Source: Pedobacter sp. KBS0701 (GTDB lineage: Bacteria; Bacteroidota; Bacteroidia; Sphingobacteriales; Sphingobacteriaceae). From it: DNA of 64,000 bases. The notes beneath the pieces are model-generated. The model had not been told where the DNA came from and did no database searches. It saw only the letters and a program-made list of their open reading frames with translations. The DNA lies in contig NZ_CP042171.1 of NCBI RefSeq assembly GCF_005938645.2, forward strand, positions 3,100,001 to 3,164,000. Direction: 5' to 3'. How positions within the stretch are numbered: the first letter of the stretch is position 1; each line of letters starts with the position of its first letter. Positions 25,060 to 34,640 of the stretch are shown here, in pieces. A program made the position numbers and the translations under genes.

Positions 25060-25341
25060 GATTGGGAAATGAGCAGTTCTGTGTGCCTGGCAGCTTAAGC
25101 CCCAACTTTCAATTCCAGGTCCGACCCTTTGAATCGGGATTTCTCGATTACGGGCTTTGCATTGCAATCGGGTTTGAGCACAAAGTTTGTGCACCCTGCA
25201 AACCCCGAAAAATGAAAACTGCCCGGGCCATTTAGCCCCGGCTGGAGTGTTACCCTGCAGGGACGAGGTACGAGGAAGCGAAGCGTAAAAACGGAAGACG
25301 GGAGGACATTCCCTATTTTATTCAGGCTTTGCGCTCCAATC
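25060..25341. repeat. Dispersed foldback element, copy 2
   Basis: This 282-bp segment between rpoN and the PorP gene matches 11860-12127. Its ends are GATTGG (25060-25065) and CCAATC (25336-25341), complementary to each other yet different from the ends of copy 1. Inside, GCACAAA/TTTGTGC and CGGGTTT/AAACCC form nested stems near 25156-25206. Another TTGCGCTCCAAAT, the same as the right end of copy 1, lies just outside at about 25027-25039. Confidence 0.7.
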
Positions 25342-25368
25342 GATAAGATATATCTGAATACCGATATA

Positions 25369-26379
25369 TTACCACATTTTAATATAAGATGGCACTTTGT
25401 AGATGTTATTCAGTAATAAACCCAACACAATTTCGTGGCTGCCGTTGCTTACCTGGTTTAACTGCGAAGTGGTAAAATCGTAAGAATAAGTCAGGTTAAC
25501 CATTTTCCCAATATTGAAACCTGCCATTGCAGCAAAAGAATCGTCTTTACGATAGCTCCCACCTAACCAGATTTTATCTTTAAAAGCCAGTTTCAGGTTT
25601 ACATCAACAGATACAGGTGCAGGTGATACATATTTCACCATAATGGATGGGATGGCTGCTATTTCATCGTCGACAAAAAACTTATATCCTGCAGTAGCAA
25701 AATAATGCGGCACTTCTTTACCCAGATTATAGTTATTATCGCCTGTGAAACTTAGTTTCTGAGGTAAAATTTGCTGTACCGAAACACCTGCGAACATCCT
25801 GGCACCATACAACCATAAACCTATACTCAAATCTGGCTTTACCTGATTAATCAACGCCCTGTTCATTACAGGATCCGTTGGCGTATCAAAGGTAAGTGCA
25901 TTTACATCTAACGAGATACTCGAAATACCTGCAGCTACCCCAGCCGATAAATTAAAATTATTACTCAACTGCAAATGATAAGCATAGGTAACATTGGCAT
26001 CCAGTCTTTTTATCGGACCAGTTTTATCCAAAACAGCGGTTAGCCCCATTCCATGGTGAGATGGCGACGACATGTAGTTTTGCATGTAATTCCGGTCCAT
26101 CGGATTCCCTGTTTGCTCCGGAAAAGAGGTTAGTACATTACTCCATAGCTGATTATCGCCCAGTGCCCAGTTTGCCGACACAAATGAAGTTTGAGGTGCG
26201 TCGGTAATACCCGACCATTGTTTACGGTAACCGGCTTTAAAATCGAGGTAATTTTCAATTCCGGACAGTGCAGGATTTAACAGGTATTGGTTAAAAATGT
26301 ATTGCGTATACTGCGGCTTTTGCTGTGCAAATAAGTTAAATGTTGCAAAAAGTGCAAATATGATGATGAGTTTTTTCAA
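25369..26379 (-). CDS. PorP/SprF-family type IX secretion-associated outer-membrane protein
   Basis: The 336-residue protein has a signal peptide (MKKLIIIFALFATFNLFAQ) and the family opening QKPQYTQYIFNQYLLNPALSG. Beta-strand-rich barrel sequence runs to the C-terminus. PorP/SprF proteins are outer-membrane partners that attach or deliver type B cargo of the type IX secretion system. Its start lies directly after the stop of the large PKD protein with a type B C-terminal domain, and this pairing is the classic arrangement. It probably anchors that protein on the cell surface. Confidence 0.92.
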   Translation of the reverse strand: MKKLIIIFALFATFNLFAQQKPQYTQYIFNQYLLNPALSGIENYLDFKAGYRKQWSGITDAPQTSFVSANWALGDNQLWSNVLTSFPEQTGNPMDRNYMQNYMSSPSHHGMGLTAVLDKTGPIKRLDANVTYAYHLQLSNNFNLSAGVAAGISSISLDVNALTFDTPTDPVMNRALINQVKPDLSIGLWLYGARMFAGVSVQQILPQKLSFTGDNNYNLGKEVPHYFATAGYKFFVDDEIAAIPSIMVKYVSPAPVSVDVNLKLAFKDKIWLGGSYRKDDSFAAMAGFNIGKMVNLTYSYDFTTSQLNQVSNGSHEIVLGLLLNNIYKVPSYIKMW

Positions 26380-26380
26380 T

Positions 26381-29300
26381 TTATCTGATTATGGTGAGCG
26401 GTCCGGTTATTGCTTTTCTTCCGTTACCCGGCCTAATGATATAGTAATAAACGCCGACCGGAAGAGGTTCATTCTGATAGTTACCATCAAAAGGTATTTT
26501 ATATCCATTGCTAAAAAACACTTTATTTCCATTTCGGTTAAAAACTTCAACTGTAGCATTTGGATATGATTCTAAATATTTGATAATCCAGGTATCATTT
26601 ACGTTGTCACCATTTGGTGTAAAGCTATTGGGTGGATTAATAGCCTGTAAAACTTTAATGAATACTTTTGTGGTTGTTGTACAACCCTCTGGCTGTGTTG
26701 TAGCCCTGAGTGTATATTCTGTGTCCTGATCTGGTGAGGCAATCGGATTCAATACATCTGTTTTGTTCAAACCAATCGACGGAGACCATTCATATTTTAA
26801 ATTGGCACCTTCAGCTGTTGCAGGGATCTCGATCTGTTCACCAGCCAAAATATAAATCAATGAACCTGCATTGGCCACTGGCGATTTGTAGACTACAATG
26901 GTTTTACTAACTGAAGAAGAACAATCGTTATCGCCTTTAAAAGTATAGGTGATGGTATGTGATCCAACTCCTGCAATTTTAGGATTAAAGGTTCCGTCGG
27001 CCTTTACGCCATCTCCAGCATATTCACCAGCACCTCCGGTCACTTCTTCCCCAGCTTTTTGCTTTCCCTGTGTGATAAGCACTGTTCCATCGGCTTCGCA
27101 AACGGCAGGTATATCATCAAACTCTAATTGCGGAACCGGTTTTAAGATAACTGGTTTCTCTACTTTCTCTAAACATCTTTCACCTGAATAAGCCACCAAC
27201 TTAATATTAAAACTGCGATCAGTGATACCGCCAAAAGTATTGTACTGGATCTCTATATTACTATCATCAGGATAAGGAATGGTTTTATAAATGCTGGTTT
27301 CATTCGGATAATCCCTATAAATTTCAATTTTCGTAATCCTGCCTGCAAAAGTAGTTGATGTATTTTTTATGATAATCTTATCGCTCACACAAACATTATC
27401 TTTTATGATATCAAAATCAGCAGTTTTAACCGCCCCGTTAATGGTGAAGGTAAGTGTTTTTGACATTTCACAATCACCTCCATTTTTAACAATTAAAGCC
27501 ACGGTATAATCACCAGTAACAGTAGGCGAAAAAGAACCATCAAAATCAGTTGAGGTTCCTACTATATTATTATCAAAAGTAAAGGTCCAATGAGCACTTA
27601 AACCTGTTGTACTTCCATCTCCATTTTTGGAAGTATTTTTAAACTTAGCCATGCCATCGTTAACACAGAAGTCGGGTAGCTCAAATCCGGCTGAGGGAGG
27701 ATTGATAATCGTTATAGGCTTTGGTAATGAGTTAACACAACCTTTGTCGCTTTCTGTAGTTAGTGTAACAGTGTAAAGGCCTGCGGTATTGTATTGATGA
27801 GTGGGATGCTGTTCGTTAGAAGGAGCACTTCCATCGCCAAAATCCCAGGTCCATTTCACTATTTTGCCTGCACCTTCTATCCTTGATTTATCAGTAAAAA
27901 CAGTTGGTTTATTTGTACAGAATTCAGTCGCAACAAAATCTGCAAACGGGGTAGGATTTATCGTAATTTCAACTGGTTCTGATGTATTTGAACAATTCGA
28001 ACCTGTAGTAACCGTTAATCTGACATTATATTTATCAGGTCTGGCGTAAGTATGCACAGGATGCTGTTCAGTAGATGGTGTACTTCCATCGCCAAAATCC
28101 CACAGCCATTTCGTTACTGCAAAGTCTTCAGCATTAGAAATGCTTAAATCATTAAATTTAGTATCCATACGTGAACAGCCAATTACAGGATCAAACTTTG
28201 CTGTGGGCAGATCGTAAATATTAAAAGTATAATTTGTGGTTAAATCACCAGATACACATGATGATGTATTGGGAACATGCGCTACAATTTCTAAGCTATG
28301 CTTACCCTTTTCTGCAAAAGTTTTATTGTATGGAGATTCGTAAGTAAATATACTGGTCCCATCTGGTAAAGTTTTCGTTTCCAGTAAATGCGTTGGCTCC
28401 TGATGAATTACAGCTTCATTATCCAGCGACCAATTAATGTATTCGGGTTTGTAAGGAAGTGAAATCTTAATATTATAATTTTCTCCAACGCATCCATTTT
28501 GTCCTTCTTCGTTTTTTGCGGTGTTAAATACGGTAAGATAGTTGTTGGAAGACAGATTTGTACCGGCAGAATAAGCATAGGATTCATGATCACCAAAACC
28601 GTAAGCCACAGCGTTAAAGCCATCACCGGCAGTTAATGTTATGCTTTCATCGTTAACCGGAATCTGCGTATAGGAGTAAATAGAATTCCCATTTAAAATG
28701 GTCCAAGCGGTATTTGGCGCCACGCCGTTATACCTAAATCCTGAGATGCTAGCTGTCTTAATTAAAACATTTACATACTTTTCTGTAATATCCTGCAAAT
28801 CAGAAGAAAAAACAGTCACCCCTTTTATATTAAATTCAATCGGATTTAATATCACCATTTCCGGATCACCTGAAGTAGGGATTCCATTAGCAGAGGAACA
28901 ATCTTGCGTTAAGGAATACTCAGCTACACTAATTAATTTATCAGCTGTGATAAAAGTGGAGCTGGTTAATTGTTCGCTTTCAATAGGTTCACCTTTATTA
29001 ACAATATATGTAGTCCCATTATAAGTTACCCTTGTATTATCTTCTTGTGCAAGAATCCGTAAAATATATTTTCTATTGATAAAGGGTACGACACCATAAT
29101 TTTTACCCCAGCTGTTTGTGGGATAAAGTTGCTGAAATAATGGATCCTGGGAGGAACCACAAACAATTGCAATTACTGAAGAACCTGAAAATGCCGCAAA
29201 ACGTTTACAAGAAGATGTTGCAGGATCTGTTTCTACAAAAGTACCGGTAAGATCTTGTGTTCCATACGCTAAGTATTCATAAACATCACCAGCTTTGTTT

Positions 29301-29863
29301 AAGGTGATGGGAATTTTATTGCCATTTTTTTCATGCAAAATGATATCCGTATTATCTTCTACAGCTACCAGTGTTAAAAAATTATTGCCCCCGGTGCTCT
29401 GCGAAAAATTCATAGAGTAATAGGTCTGGCCTAAAGTTTCAAATGGCAAAATTAACGAAGCAGCAGATCTCGCCGCACCATAAATATGGGTATAAACAGA
29501 AACTTTTGGCTTACCATCGGTAACCTTAACATGTATCCCTTTATTTGTTAAAACCCGATTGGCTTCCGATATTCCATCTATATAAGCATTGGCTCTTGGA
29601 ACATCAAACCTCACGGCTGTATTGGCTGGAATAGTCTTTGTAACAGGCACTGCATTCCCACAGGTTACAGTAACTTCAGAAGTAGATTTTGATGTTACAA
29701 AAACAGCAATATTGCCATAAGGGGTTACTCCATTAGTTGCTCTTGAGGGTACATGGGTAGGGAAAACTGTCCAAAAATCAGTTCCTTCATTAGATATATT
29801 TTGCCCGAATGTTTGGTTAAAAAACAAAGACACAAAAAAAACCAATAACCAATGCCTCTTCAT
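26381..29863 (-). CDS. T9SS type B surface protein with IgGFc-binding-like and PKD domains
   Basis: This exported protein of 1160 residues has a signal peptide of about 20 residues and an N-terminal domain like the IgGFc-binding module (about 25-430, with NIAVFVTSKSTSEVTV and YTHIYGAARSAASLILPF). Then come several PKD domains, two with the WDFGDGS motif (near residues 590 and 685), and further Ig-like repeats. It ends with a gliding-motility-type C-terminal domain (about 1075-1160, starting NPPNSFTPNGDNVNDTW) that marks type IX secretion. It probably acts as an adhesin or binding protein at the surface. The next gene, overlapping in effect with 1 bp between, is its PorP/SprF partner. Confidence 0.9.
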   Translation of the reverse strand: MKRHWLLVFFVSLFFNQTFGQNISNEGTDFWTVFPTHVPSRATNGVTPYGNIAVFVTSKSTSEVTVTCGNAVPVTKTIPANTAVRFDVPRANAYIDGISEANRVLTNKGIHVKVTDGKPKVSVYTHIYGAARSAASLILPFETLGQTYYSMNFSQSTGGNNFLTLVAVEDNTDIILHEKNGNKIPITLNKAGDVYEYLAYGTQDLTGTFVETDPATSSCKRFAAFSGSSVIAIVCGSSQDPLFQQLYPTNSWGKNYGVVPFINRKYILRILAQEDNTRVTYNGTTYIVNKGEPIESEQLTSSTFITADKLISVAEYSLTQDCSSANGIPTSGDPEMVILNPIEFNIKGVTVFSSDLQDITEKYVNVLIKTASISGFRYNGVAPNTAWTILNGNSIYSYTQIPVNDESITLTAGDGFNAVAYGFGDHESYAYSAGTNLSSNNYLTVFNTAKNEEGQNGCVGENYNIKISLPYKPEYINWSLDNEAVIHQEPTHLLETKTLPDGTSIFTYESPYNKTFAEKGKHSLEIVAHVPNTSSCVSGDLTTNYTFNIYDLPTAKFDPVIGCSRMDTKFNDLSISNAEDFAVTKWLWDFGDGSTPSTEQHPVHTYARPDKYNVRLTVTTGSNCSNTSEPVEITINPTPFADFVATEFCTNKPTVFTDKSRIEGAGKIVKWTWDFGDGSAPSNEQHPTHQYNTAGLYTVTLTTESDKGCVNSLPKPITIINPPSAGFELPDFCVNDGMAKFKNTSKNGDGSTTGLSAHWTFTFDNNIVGTSTDFDGSFSPTVTGDYTVALIVKNGGDCEMSKTLTFTINGAVKTADFDIIKDNVCVSDKIIIKNTSTTFAGRITKIEIYRDYPNETSIYKTIPYPDDSNIEIQYNTFGGITDRSFNIKLVAYSGERCLEKVEKPVILKPVPQLEFDDIPAVCEADGTVLITQGKQKAGEEVTGGAGEYAGDGVKADGTFNPKIAGVGSHTITYTFKGDNDCSSSVSKTIVVYKSPVANAGSLIYILAGEQIEIPATAEGANLKYEWSPSIGLNKTDVLNPIASPDQDTEYTLRATTQPEGCTTTTKVFIKVLQAINPPNSFTPNGDNVNDTWIIKYLESYPNATVEVFNRNGNKVFFSNGYKIPFDGNYQNEPLPVGVYYYIIRPGNGRKAITGPLTIIR

Positions 29864-30120
29864 TACCTATCAGCCTAATTGAAAACGTTATACATGTTGT
29901 TTGATATAGATATGCAATATACCATTAATCAAATCACAAGAAAAAACAATTATAAAGTTTTAACAATTTTAAGTGGTAAAAATCACCTTTCGTGTAATAA
30001 ATCTTAAGAGTAGTGTAAAAAAATTTCACATATGAACACAATTGCTATGAAAAAATAGAAATGGTAAAGATGGATATAACTAAAAAAGCCACCTTATAAA
30101 AGCGGCTATATAATAAAAAT

Positions 30121-30333
30121 TCAGTTATTTCCCTGGTCGGACTGATCGCCACTACCATATTTCTCTGAAAAATCTTTGGCCTTTTCATCTGCCTCATGAT
30201 CACTATGCGCTTCAGGCTCCAGATTCTCATCCAAACGGTCGTTCCAGTTATTGAGTCCTTTATCAGGATTTTCAGCATTTTTTTCAGTAAAATCTGATTT
30301 TGATTTGGCCAGGTCTTGTTTTTGATTTTCCAT
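30121..30333 (-). CDS. Small acidic hydrophilic protein, 70 residues
   Basis: This 70-residue frame encodes a very polar product rich in Asp, Glu, Asn and Lys, with no hydrophobic segment. It contains NNWNDRLDENLEPEAHSDHEADEKA in its middle in broken form: NNWNDRLDE then EPEAHSDHEADE. It is probably intrinsically disordered and cytosolic. I know no function. It lies 59 bp downstream of tatA on the same strand and may be cotranscribed with it. Codon use and the clean start favour a real gene. Confidence 0.55.
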   Translation of the reverse strand: MENQKQDLAKSKSDFTEKNAENPDKGLNNWNDRLDENLEPEAHSDHEADEKAKDFSEKYGSGDQSDQGNN

Positions 30334-30392
30334 TATTTGGTATTTATTTTAATTAAAACAGTGCCTGTAAAAGAATGTTTCACTAATAAGAA

Positions 30393-30533
30393 TTATTTAA
30401 CTGGCGGCTCATTTTTGGCATCCTTAAATTCTTTTACACTCTTCCCTATTCCCCTCATTAGTTCGGGAAGTTTCTTACCACCAAAAATAAGCAGGATAAC
30501 CACGCCGATTAAAATAATTTCTATTGCAGACAT
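30393..30533 (-). CDS. tatA: Twin-arginine translocase subunit TatA/TatE, very short
   Basis: A 46-residue protein with the TatA pattern: a short N-terminal membrane helix (MSAIEIILIGVVILLIFGG), the hinge KKLPELMRGIG and an amphipathic helix (KSVKEFKDAKNE). The family normally has 55-90 residues; here the acidic/basic C-terminal tail is almost absent. TatA oligomers form the protein-conducting part of the Tat path for folded proteins. No tatC is nearby. In the same window the GH109 enzyme carries a Tat-like leader. Confidence 0.9.
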   Translation of the reverse strand: MSAIEIILIGVVILLIFGGKKLPELMRGIGKSVKEFKDAKNEPPVK

Positions 30534-30655
30534 ATCGTTATATTTTCCCCAATATACGTGATTTATTTTGAACCGGATTGTTTGATTTCTTTATTGGTCT
30601 TTGTTTTCCATAGTACCTGGCATAGCCTCCAAATTAAATTAATTATACAAGAAAG

Positions 30656-30680
30656 ATCCTGAAACAAGTTCAGGATGACG
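30656..30680. repeat. Short palindromic repeat
   Basis: TCCTGAA and TTCAGGA flank ACAAG in a short hairpin followed by TGACG. It belongs to the same style of intergenic foldback repeats seen elsewhere in the window. Confidence 0.45.
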
Positions 30681-30723
30681 AAAACGAAGAAAATAATCGA
30701 CGCTTAACACCAACCCCTAAAAA

Positions 30724-31578
30724 CTAAACCAACAAAGCATTCAATGTTCTTTTTTTAATATTTGGTACCGCTCCATGGCGCATAAATTCGGCTAAACCTT
30801 TTAATTGTTTGATCGACTTGATGGCTTCATAACCTTCATATGATGTTCTGATTTTGTTCAGCAGCATGGTATCTGTTTTAAACAGATCACTTTCAACCAA
30901 TATTCCTTTATTCAAAAATTTTTTGATCAGTTCGGCCATTTTGCCATTAGCATATAAATGAAGGGGCAATTTAAAAACCTCATTATTCAGCTTCTCAAAA
31001 GCTTCATTAATCCATGCTACTTCAGTTTGTGCATTCACCGCTATTTTCCCATCATTCAAAACAACTGAAGTCAAAAATTCGCGTGCACGCTGGCGGGAAA
31101 TTACCCCACCATGAACTCCATCCCGTAAAGTATAATCCAAACGATCGGCACAGAGCGCTGGCAAGGGCTGTTCTAAAATATCAAAGGTGCCATACAGAAT
31201 CTGGTTAACATTATATCCATATTTCAACAGTACATCAGGCACTTCAGATTTACATAAAACCTCGGCAAAAATCTTTTCATGATAATCTTCGTCCAAATTG
31301 TCGAATACATAATCACCCACATGAGAAAAGGCAGTATGCGAAATATCGTGTAGCAAGCCAGCAATTTGCTCCAGTTCCGAACCACCAAGCATCCTGATCA
31401 GCATGGTCACTCCGATAGCATGCTCCAGCCGTGAATGGCAGATATCCGGATTGACCAAAAATATAGCACCGCTTTGGTGAACCCCACCTAATCTTTTTAA
31501 AGCGTCAGTATTTAACAGATCGGAAAATACCATTGGCAGTTCCATTTTGCCATATAAAAAATCGTTTACCTGGATCAT
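30724..31578 (-). CDS. HD-domain phosphohydrolase
   Basis: The 284-residue protein has the HD metal site: His in SRLEHAIGV near residue 52, HD in LLHDISHTAFSHVGDYV near 77-78, and a distal Asp in ADRLDYTLRDG near 145. It resembles the dGTPase-like/YdhJ subgroup of HD hydrolases, which act on nucleotides or phosphate esters. The substrate is not predictable. There is no signal peptide, so it is cytosolic. The gene is monocistronic and divergent from the TetR/ABC1-kinase pair across about 225 bp. Confidence 0.88.
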   Translation of the reverse strand: MIQVNDFLYGKMELPMVFSDLLNTDALKRLGGVHQSGAIFLVNPDICHSRLEHAIGVTMLIRMLGGSELEQIAGLLHDISHTAFSHVGDYVFDNLDEDYHEKIFAEVLCKSEVPDVLLKYGYNVNQILYGTFDILEQPLPALCADRLDYTLRDGVHGGVISRQRAREFLTSVVLNDGKIAVNAQTEVAWINEAFEKLNNEVFKLPLHLYANGKMAELIKKFLNKGILVESDLFKTDTMLLNKIRTSYEGYEAIKSIKQLKGLAEFMRHGAVPNIKKRTLNALLV

Positions 31579-31804
31579 ATTACTGTGCTTTAATTAAAAG
31601 GAATAATCAGCAGCAAAAATACTAAATATATTAGCTTTATCATAAAAAATTATCAACATTAAAATTTTATAAAACTAAAATTATTAGTCTAAAAACCAAC
31701 TTTCAAATATTTTGAAAGCTATTATTACAATTTCGTGATCAACAAAAAAACAGCAGTAAAAACAACCCGATTAATTAAACGTTATAATTGTAAAAAATAG
31801 CGAT

Positions 31805-32458
31805 ATGGCAACTGCTGAACAAATTAGAAAAGGGTATTTAGATTATGTTTTAACGAACAATGAAAAGCCTAAATCGGTTTACATTTTTGCAAAAAAAATT
31901 AAAATTACCGAAGCCGATTTTTATCAGTTTTTCTCTTCTTTCGAAAGCATTGAGAAAACAATCTGGTTTGAACTCACTTTCGAAACCATTACTAAAATCA
32001 AAGAGCAGGAAGTTTGGCTCCAGTATACGGCCAGAGAAAAAATGCTTTCATTCTTTTACAGTTATCTTGAAAATCTGAAGAATGAACGCAGTTTTGTGAT
32101 TTATAGTTTAAAAAATCACCGGGGTAAATTTTCTACCCCTGATGTACTGGCTGGCGTAAAGCCTGTTTTCGAGAACTTCGCACAAGAAATTATTGAAGAG
32201 GGTTTAGATAGTGGAGAACTTGCTGAGCGCCGCTTTTTAAGCAAAAGATATAAGGATGCCTTATGGATCCAGTTTGCCTTTATTCTTAATTTCTGGATCA
32301 ACGATGATAGTGAAGCTTTCGAAAAAAGCGATGAAGCCATAGAAAAAGGCATTAATGTTACTTTCGATCTCTTTCAGCATTCGCCAATTGATAATTTATT
32401 GGAATACGGGAAGTTTTTATCCAGGAATGGAAAATTTGCAGAAAAGATGAGGTTTTAA
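31805..32458 (+). CDS. TetR-family-like regulator
   Basis: The 217-residue all-helical protein has an N-terminal part (about 1-50: KGYLDYVLTNNEKPKSVYIFAKKIKI in broken form, then ITEADFYQFFSSFESIEKTIW) that matches the TetR HTH, including the usual Tyr-Phe recognition-helix end and the IEKTIW start of helix 4. The C-terminal ligand region is divergent. It lies 7 bp upstream of an AarF/ABC1-type kinase gene and probably regulates that operon or a membrane-lipid process. The HTH is weaker than in typical TetR members, so the DNA-binding role is less certain. Confidence 0.72.
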   Translation: MATAEQIRKGYLDYVLTNNEKPKSVYIFAKKIKITEADFYQFFSSFESIEKTIWFELTFETITKIKEQEVWLQYTAREKMLSFFYSYLENLKNERSFVIYSLKNHRGKFSTPDVLAGVKPVFENFAQEIIEEGLDSGELAERRFLSKRYKDALWIQFAFILNFWINDDSEAFEKSDEAIEKGINVTFDLFQHSPIDNLLEYGKFLSRNGKFAEKMRF

Positions 32459-32465
32459 ACACCAG

Positions 32466-33770
32466 ATGAAGACACAAAAAAGTATTCCAACTACAAAGGT
32501 AGAGCGTTCGGCAAAATTTGTTAAAACAGGTATTCAGATCGGAGGTAATTACATTAAACATTATTCGAAAAAACTGTTTAATCCTGAAATGGACCGGGAA
32601 CAGCTTAATGAGGATAATGCAACCGACATTTATAAATCACTGAGCGAACTAAAAGGCAGCGCCTTAAAAATTGCACAAATGCTGAGCATGGATAAAAATA
32701 TCCTGCCTAAATCGTATGTTGATAAATTTAGCCAGTCGCAATACAATGCTCCCCCCCTCTCAGGTCCGTTAATTGTGCGTACTTTCACCAAAAATTTCGG
32801 TAAAACACCAGAAAACATTTTCGATAGTTTTAACTTAAATTCCAGCAATGCAGCTTCTATCGGGCAAGTACACCAGGCCATGCTTAATGGCAAAAAATTA
32901 GCCATCAAAATTCAATATCCAGGCGTGGGCGATAGTATTTCGTCTGATTTAAAACTGGTAAAACCTTTTGCATTCCGTTTACTGGGCATGTCTGAAAGAG
33001 AATTGAACATCTATATCAAAGAAGTTGAAGAACGTTTGCTCGAAGAAACGGATTACGAACTGGAAGTTAAACGTTCTATGGAATTTTCTGAAGCCTGTAA
33101 AAACCTTGATCATGTGGTTTTCCCGAAATATTATCCCGAACTATCTGGTAAACGTATCATCACGATGGATTGGATTGATGGGCAGCACTTAAAGGAATTT
33201 TTGCAAACCAATCCGTCTCAGCAACTTCGGAATAAAATCGGTCAGGCTTTATGGGATTTCTACAACTTTCAGCAACACGAACTGAGGGCTGTACATGCAG
33301 ATCCACATCCGGGGAATTTTATGATCACTCCAGATGAAAATTTAGGCGTAATTGATTTTGGCTGTATTAAAGAAATGCCAGATGACTTTTATTACCCTTT
33401 TTTTTCCTTAATTTCTACTGATGTCATCAATGATAAAAATAAAACGATCGATGCTTTTAAAAAACTGGATATGATCCACGCAGACGATTCTGCTGAGCAG
33501 GTTGAATTTTATTATAAATCATATAGGGAAATGATCAGTCTCTTTGCCAAACCTTATATCAGTAAATCTTTTGATTTTAGTAAGCCTGATTTTTTTGAGC
33601 AGCTGTACGCATACGGTGAAAAGATTTCTAAAATGCCAGAATTTAAACAGGCCCGTGGGGTAAAACATTTTATTTATGTTAACCGGACTAATTTTGGGTT
33701 ATACCAGATTTTGCACGAGTTACAGGCTACTGTACATACGGATACCTATAAACCCACTTTAGAAAGATAA
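32466..33770 (+). CDS. AarF/UbiB/ABC1-family atypical kinase
   Basis: The 434-residue protein has ABC1/UbiB marks. The KxGQ-like region (LKGSALKIAQMLSMD) is near residue 59. The Ala-rich nucleotide loop is ASIGQVHQA near 130 with the Lys in LAIKIQYPG near 145. Catalytic HADPHPGNF is near 278 and the metal-binding IDFG near 295. UbiB-type kinases or ATPases are needed for quinone synthesis or lipid handling in many organisms; the role in Bacteroidota is unclear. No membrane helix is seen at the C-terminus. It is cotranscribed with the TetR-like gene. Confidence 0.9.
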   Translation: MKTQKSIPTTKVERSAKFVKTGIQIGGNYIKHYSKKLFNPEMDREQLNEDNATDIYKSLSELKGSALKIAQMLSMDKNILPKSYVDKFSQSQYNAPPLSGPLIVRTFTKNFGKTPENIFDSFNLNSSNAASIGQVHQAMLNGKKLAIKIQYPGVGDSISSDLKLVKPFAFRLLGMSERELNIYIKEVEERLLEETDYELEVKRSMEFSEACKNLDHVVFPKYYPELSGKRIITMDWIDGQHLKEFLQTNPSQQLRNKIGQALWDFYNFQQHELRAVHADPHPGNFMITPDENLGVIDFGCIKEMPDDFYYPFFSLISTDVINDKNKTIDAFKKLDMIHADDSAEQVEFYYKSYREMISLFAKPYISKSFDFSKPDFFEQLYAYGEKISKMPEFKQARGVKHFIYVNRTNFGLYQILHELQATVHTDTYKPTLER

Positions 33771-33817
33771 AAGGAGATTAATATGGTTGCACTAAACCGG
33801 TAGCTATTTGGAATGGA

Positions 33818-34369
33818 TTAATTACATAATGCTCCGGCAAAATCTTTTGATGTATAAGCTTCAAATATGCTGCCTGCAGTTCCGATAGACTCACTGGCTT
33901 TTGAATCCGATTTTACAGTCTTCGCTCCTTCCATTGTTTTTAAAGGAATGCCATCTTTAACGTAAAACCGGTATTCTGTTTTGGTAACCTTGCCAATGGC
34001 AGGTCCGCCAATAATGGTCTCAAAACAAAAAATAACTTTACCCGATCGGTAATAGTATTCATTTACCCAGCTCCCATCACCTATTGAACCTGATTCTACG
34101 ATTTTAACGATGGCTTTTCCGTCAAAATAGTAATTCACTACGCCGTCCTCCGTACAACCGGCAGATTCATAAGTGTAGTGTTCCTTTTTTAACGGCTTTG
34201 AATTGATTTTCTGCACATCCTGTCGAATTGCTAAAATTGCCTGGTCGACCATTTGTTTGTTCGATGTTACATTTTGTTGCAATGGCGCAGGTTTCGTTAC
34301 CTGGGCAAACGCCGCATTTGTTAAACCAAAAGACAGGGAAAATAGAAGGACAGTTTTGCAAAAGGTCAT
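33818..34369 (-). CDS. Secreted protein of unknown function
   Basis: The 183-residue product has a signal peptide (MTFCKTVLLFSLSFGLTNAAFAQ) and a mixed alpha/beta body with SAGCTEDGVVNYYFDGKAIV and a WVNEYYYRSGKVIFCFE stretch. These antiparallel strand patterns resemble small periplasmic proteins in Bacteroidota. Cysteines at about residues 71, 114 and 182 may form a disulfide. I recognise no family. It is convergent with the ABC1-kinase gene, 48 bp away, and appears monocistronic. Confidence 0.65.
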   Translation of the reverse strand: MTFCKTVLLFSLSFGLTNAAFAQVTKPAPLQQNVTSNKQMVDQAILAIRQDVQKINSKPLKKEHYTYESAGCTEDGVVNYYFDGKAIVKIVESGSIGDGSWVNEYYYRSGKVIFCFETIIGGPAIGKVTKTEYRFYVKDGIPLKTMEGAKTVKSDSKASESIGTAGSIFEAYTSKDFAGALCN

Positions 34370-34579
34370 AGGTATATTTATTGTTTAAGTAAACACGTCA
34401 TGAGGACTAAACAATCCATCTGCCATTCGGTTTATTGTTGTGGTAACTTTTATAACCTAAGGTGCAATATGTTTATAATTAATAATTGCAGGAGACTTTT
34501 ATTTAGATCCGTAATTTTGAGCGCAGTCGGGAAATCAATAAATTAAATCCGGTAAAATGCTTTTGTAGATTTCTCCTTT

Positions 34580-34620
34580 CCATTGCACTCCATCCGATAG
34601 CTATCGGATCGAAAAGGACG
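34580..34620. repeat. GATAGCTATC-type palindrome
   Basis: ATCCGATAGCTATCGGAT is a perfect palindrome at about 34591-34608, followed by AAAGGACGA. Similar cores occur near 14880, 43580 and 54135. Confidence 0.55.
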
Positions 34621-34640
34621 ATTATACTATTAAATAAACG

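Noticed and set aside
30045-30278. 77-codon frame overlapping the small acidic protein
   Set aside because: It lies in a different frame of the 70-residue gene, which has the better start and composition.
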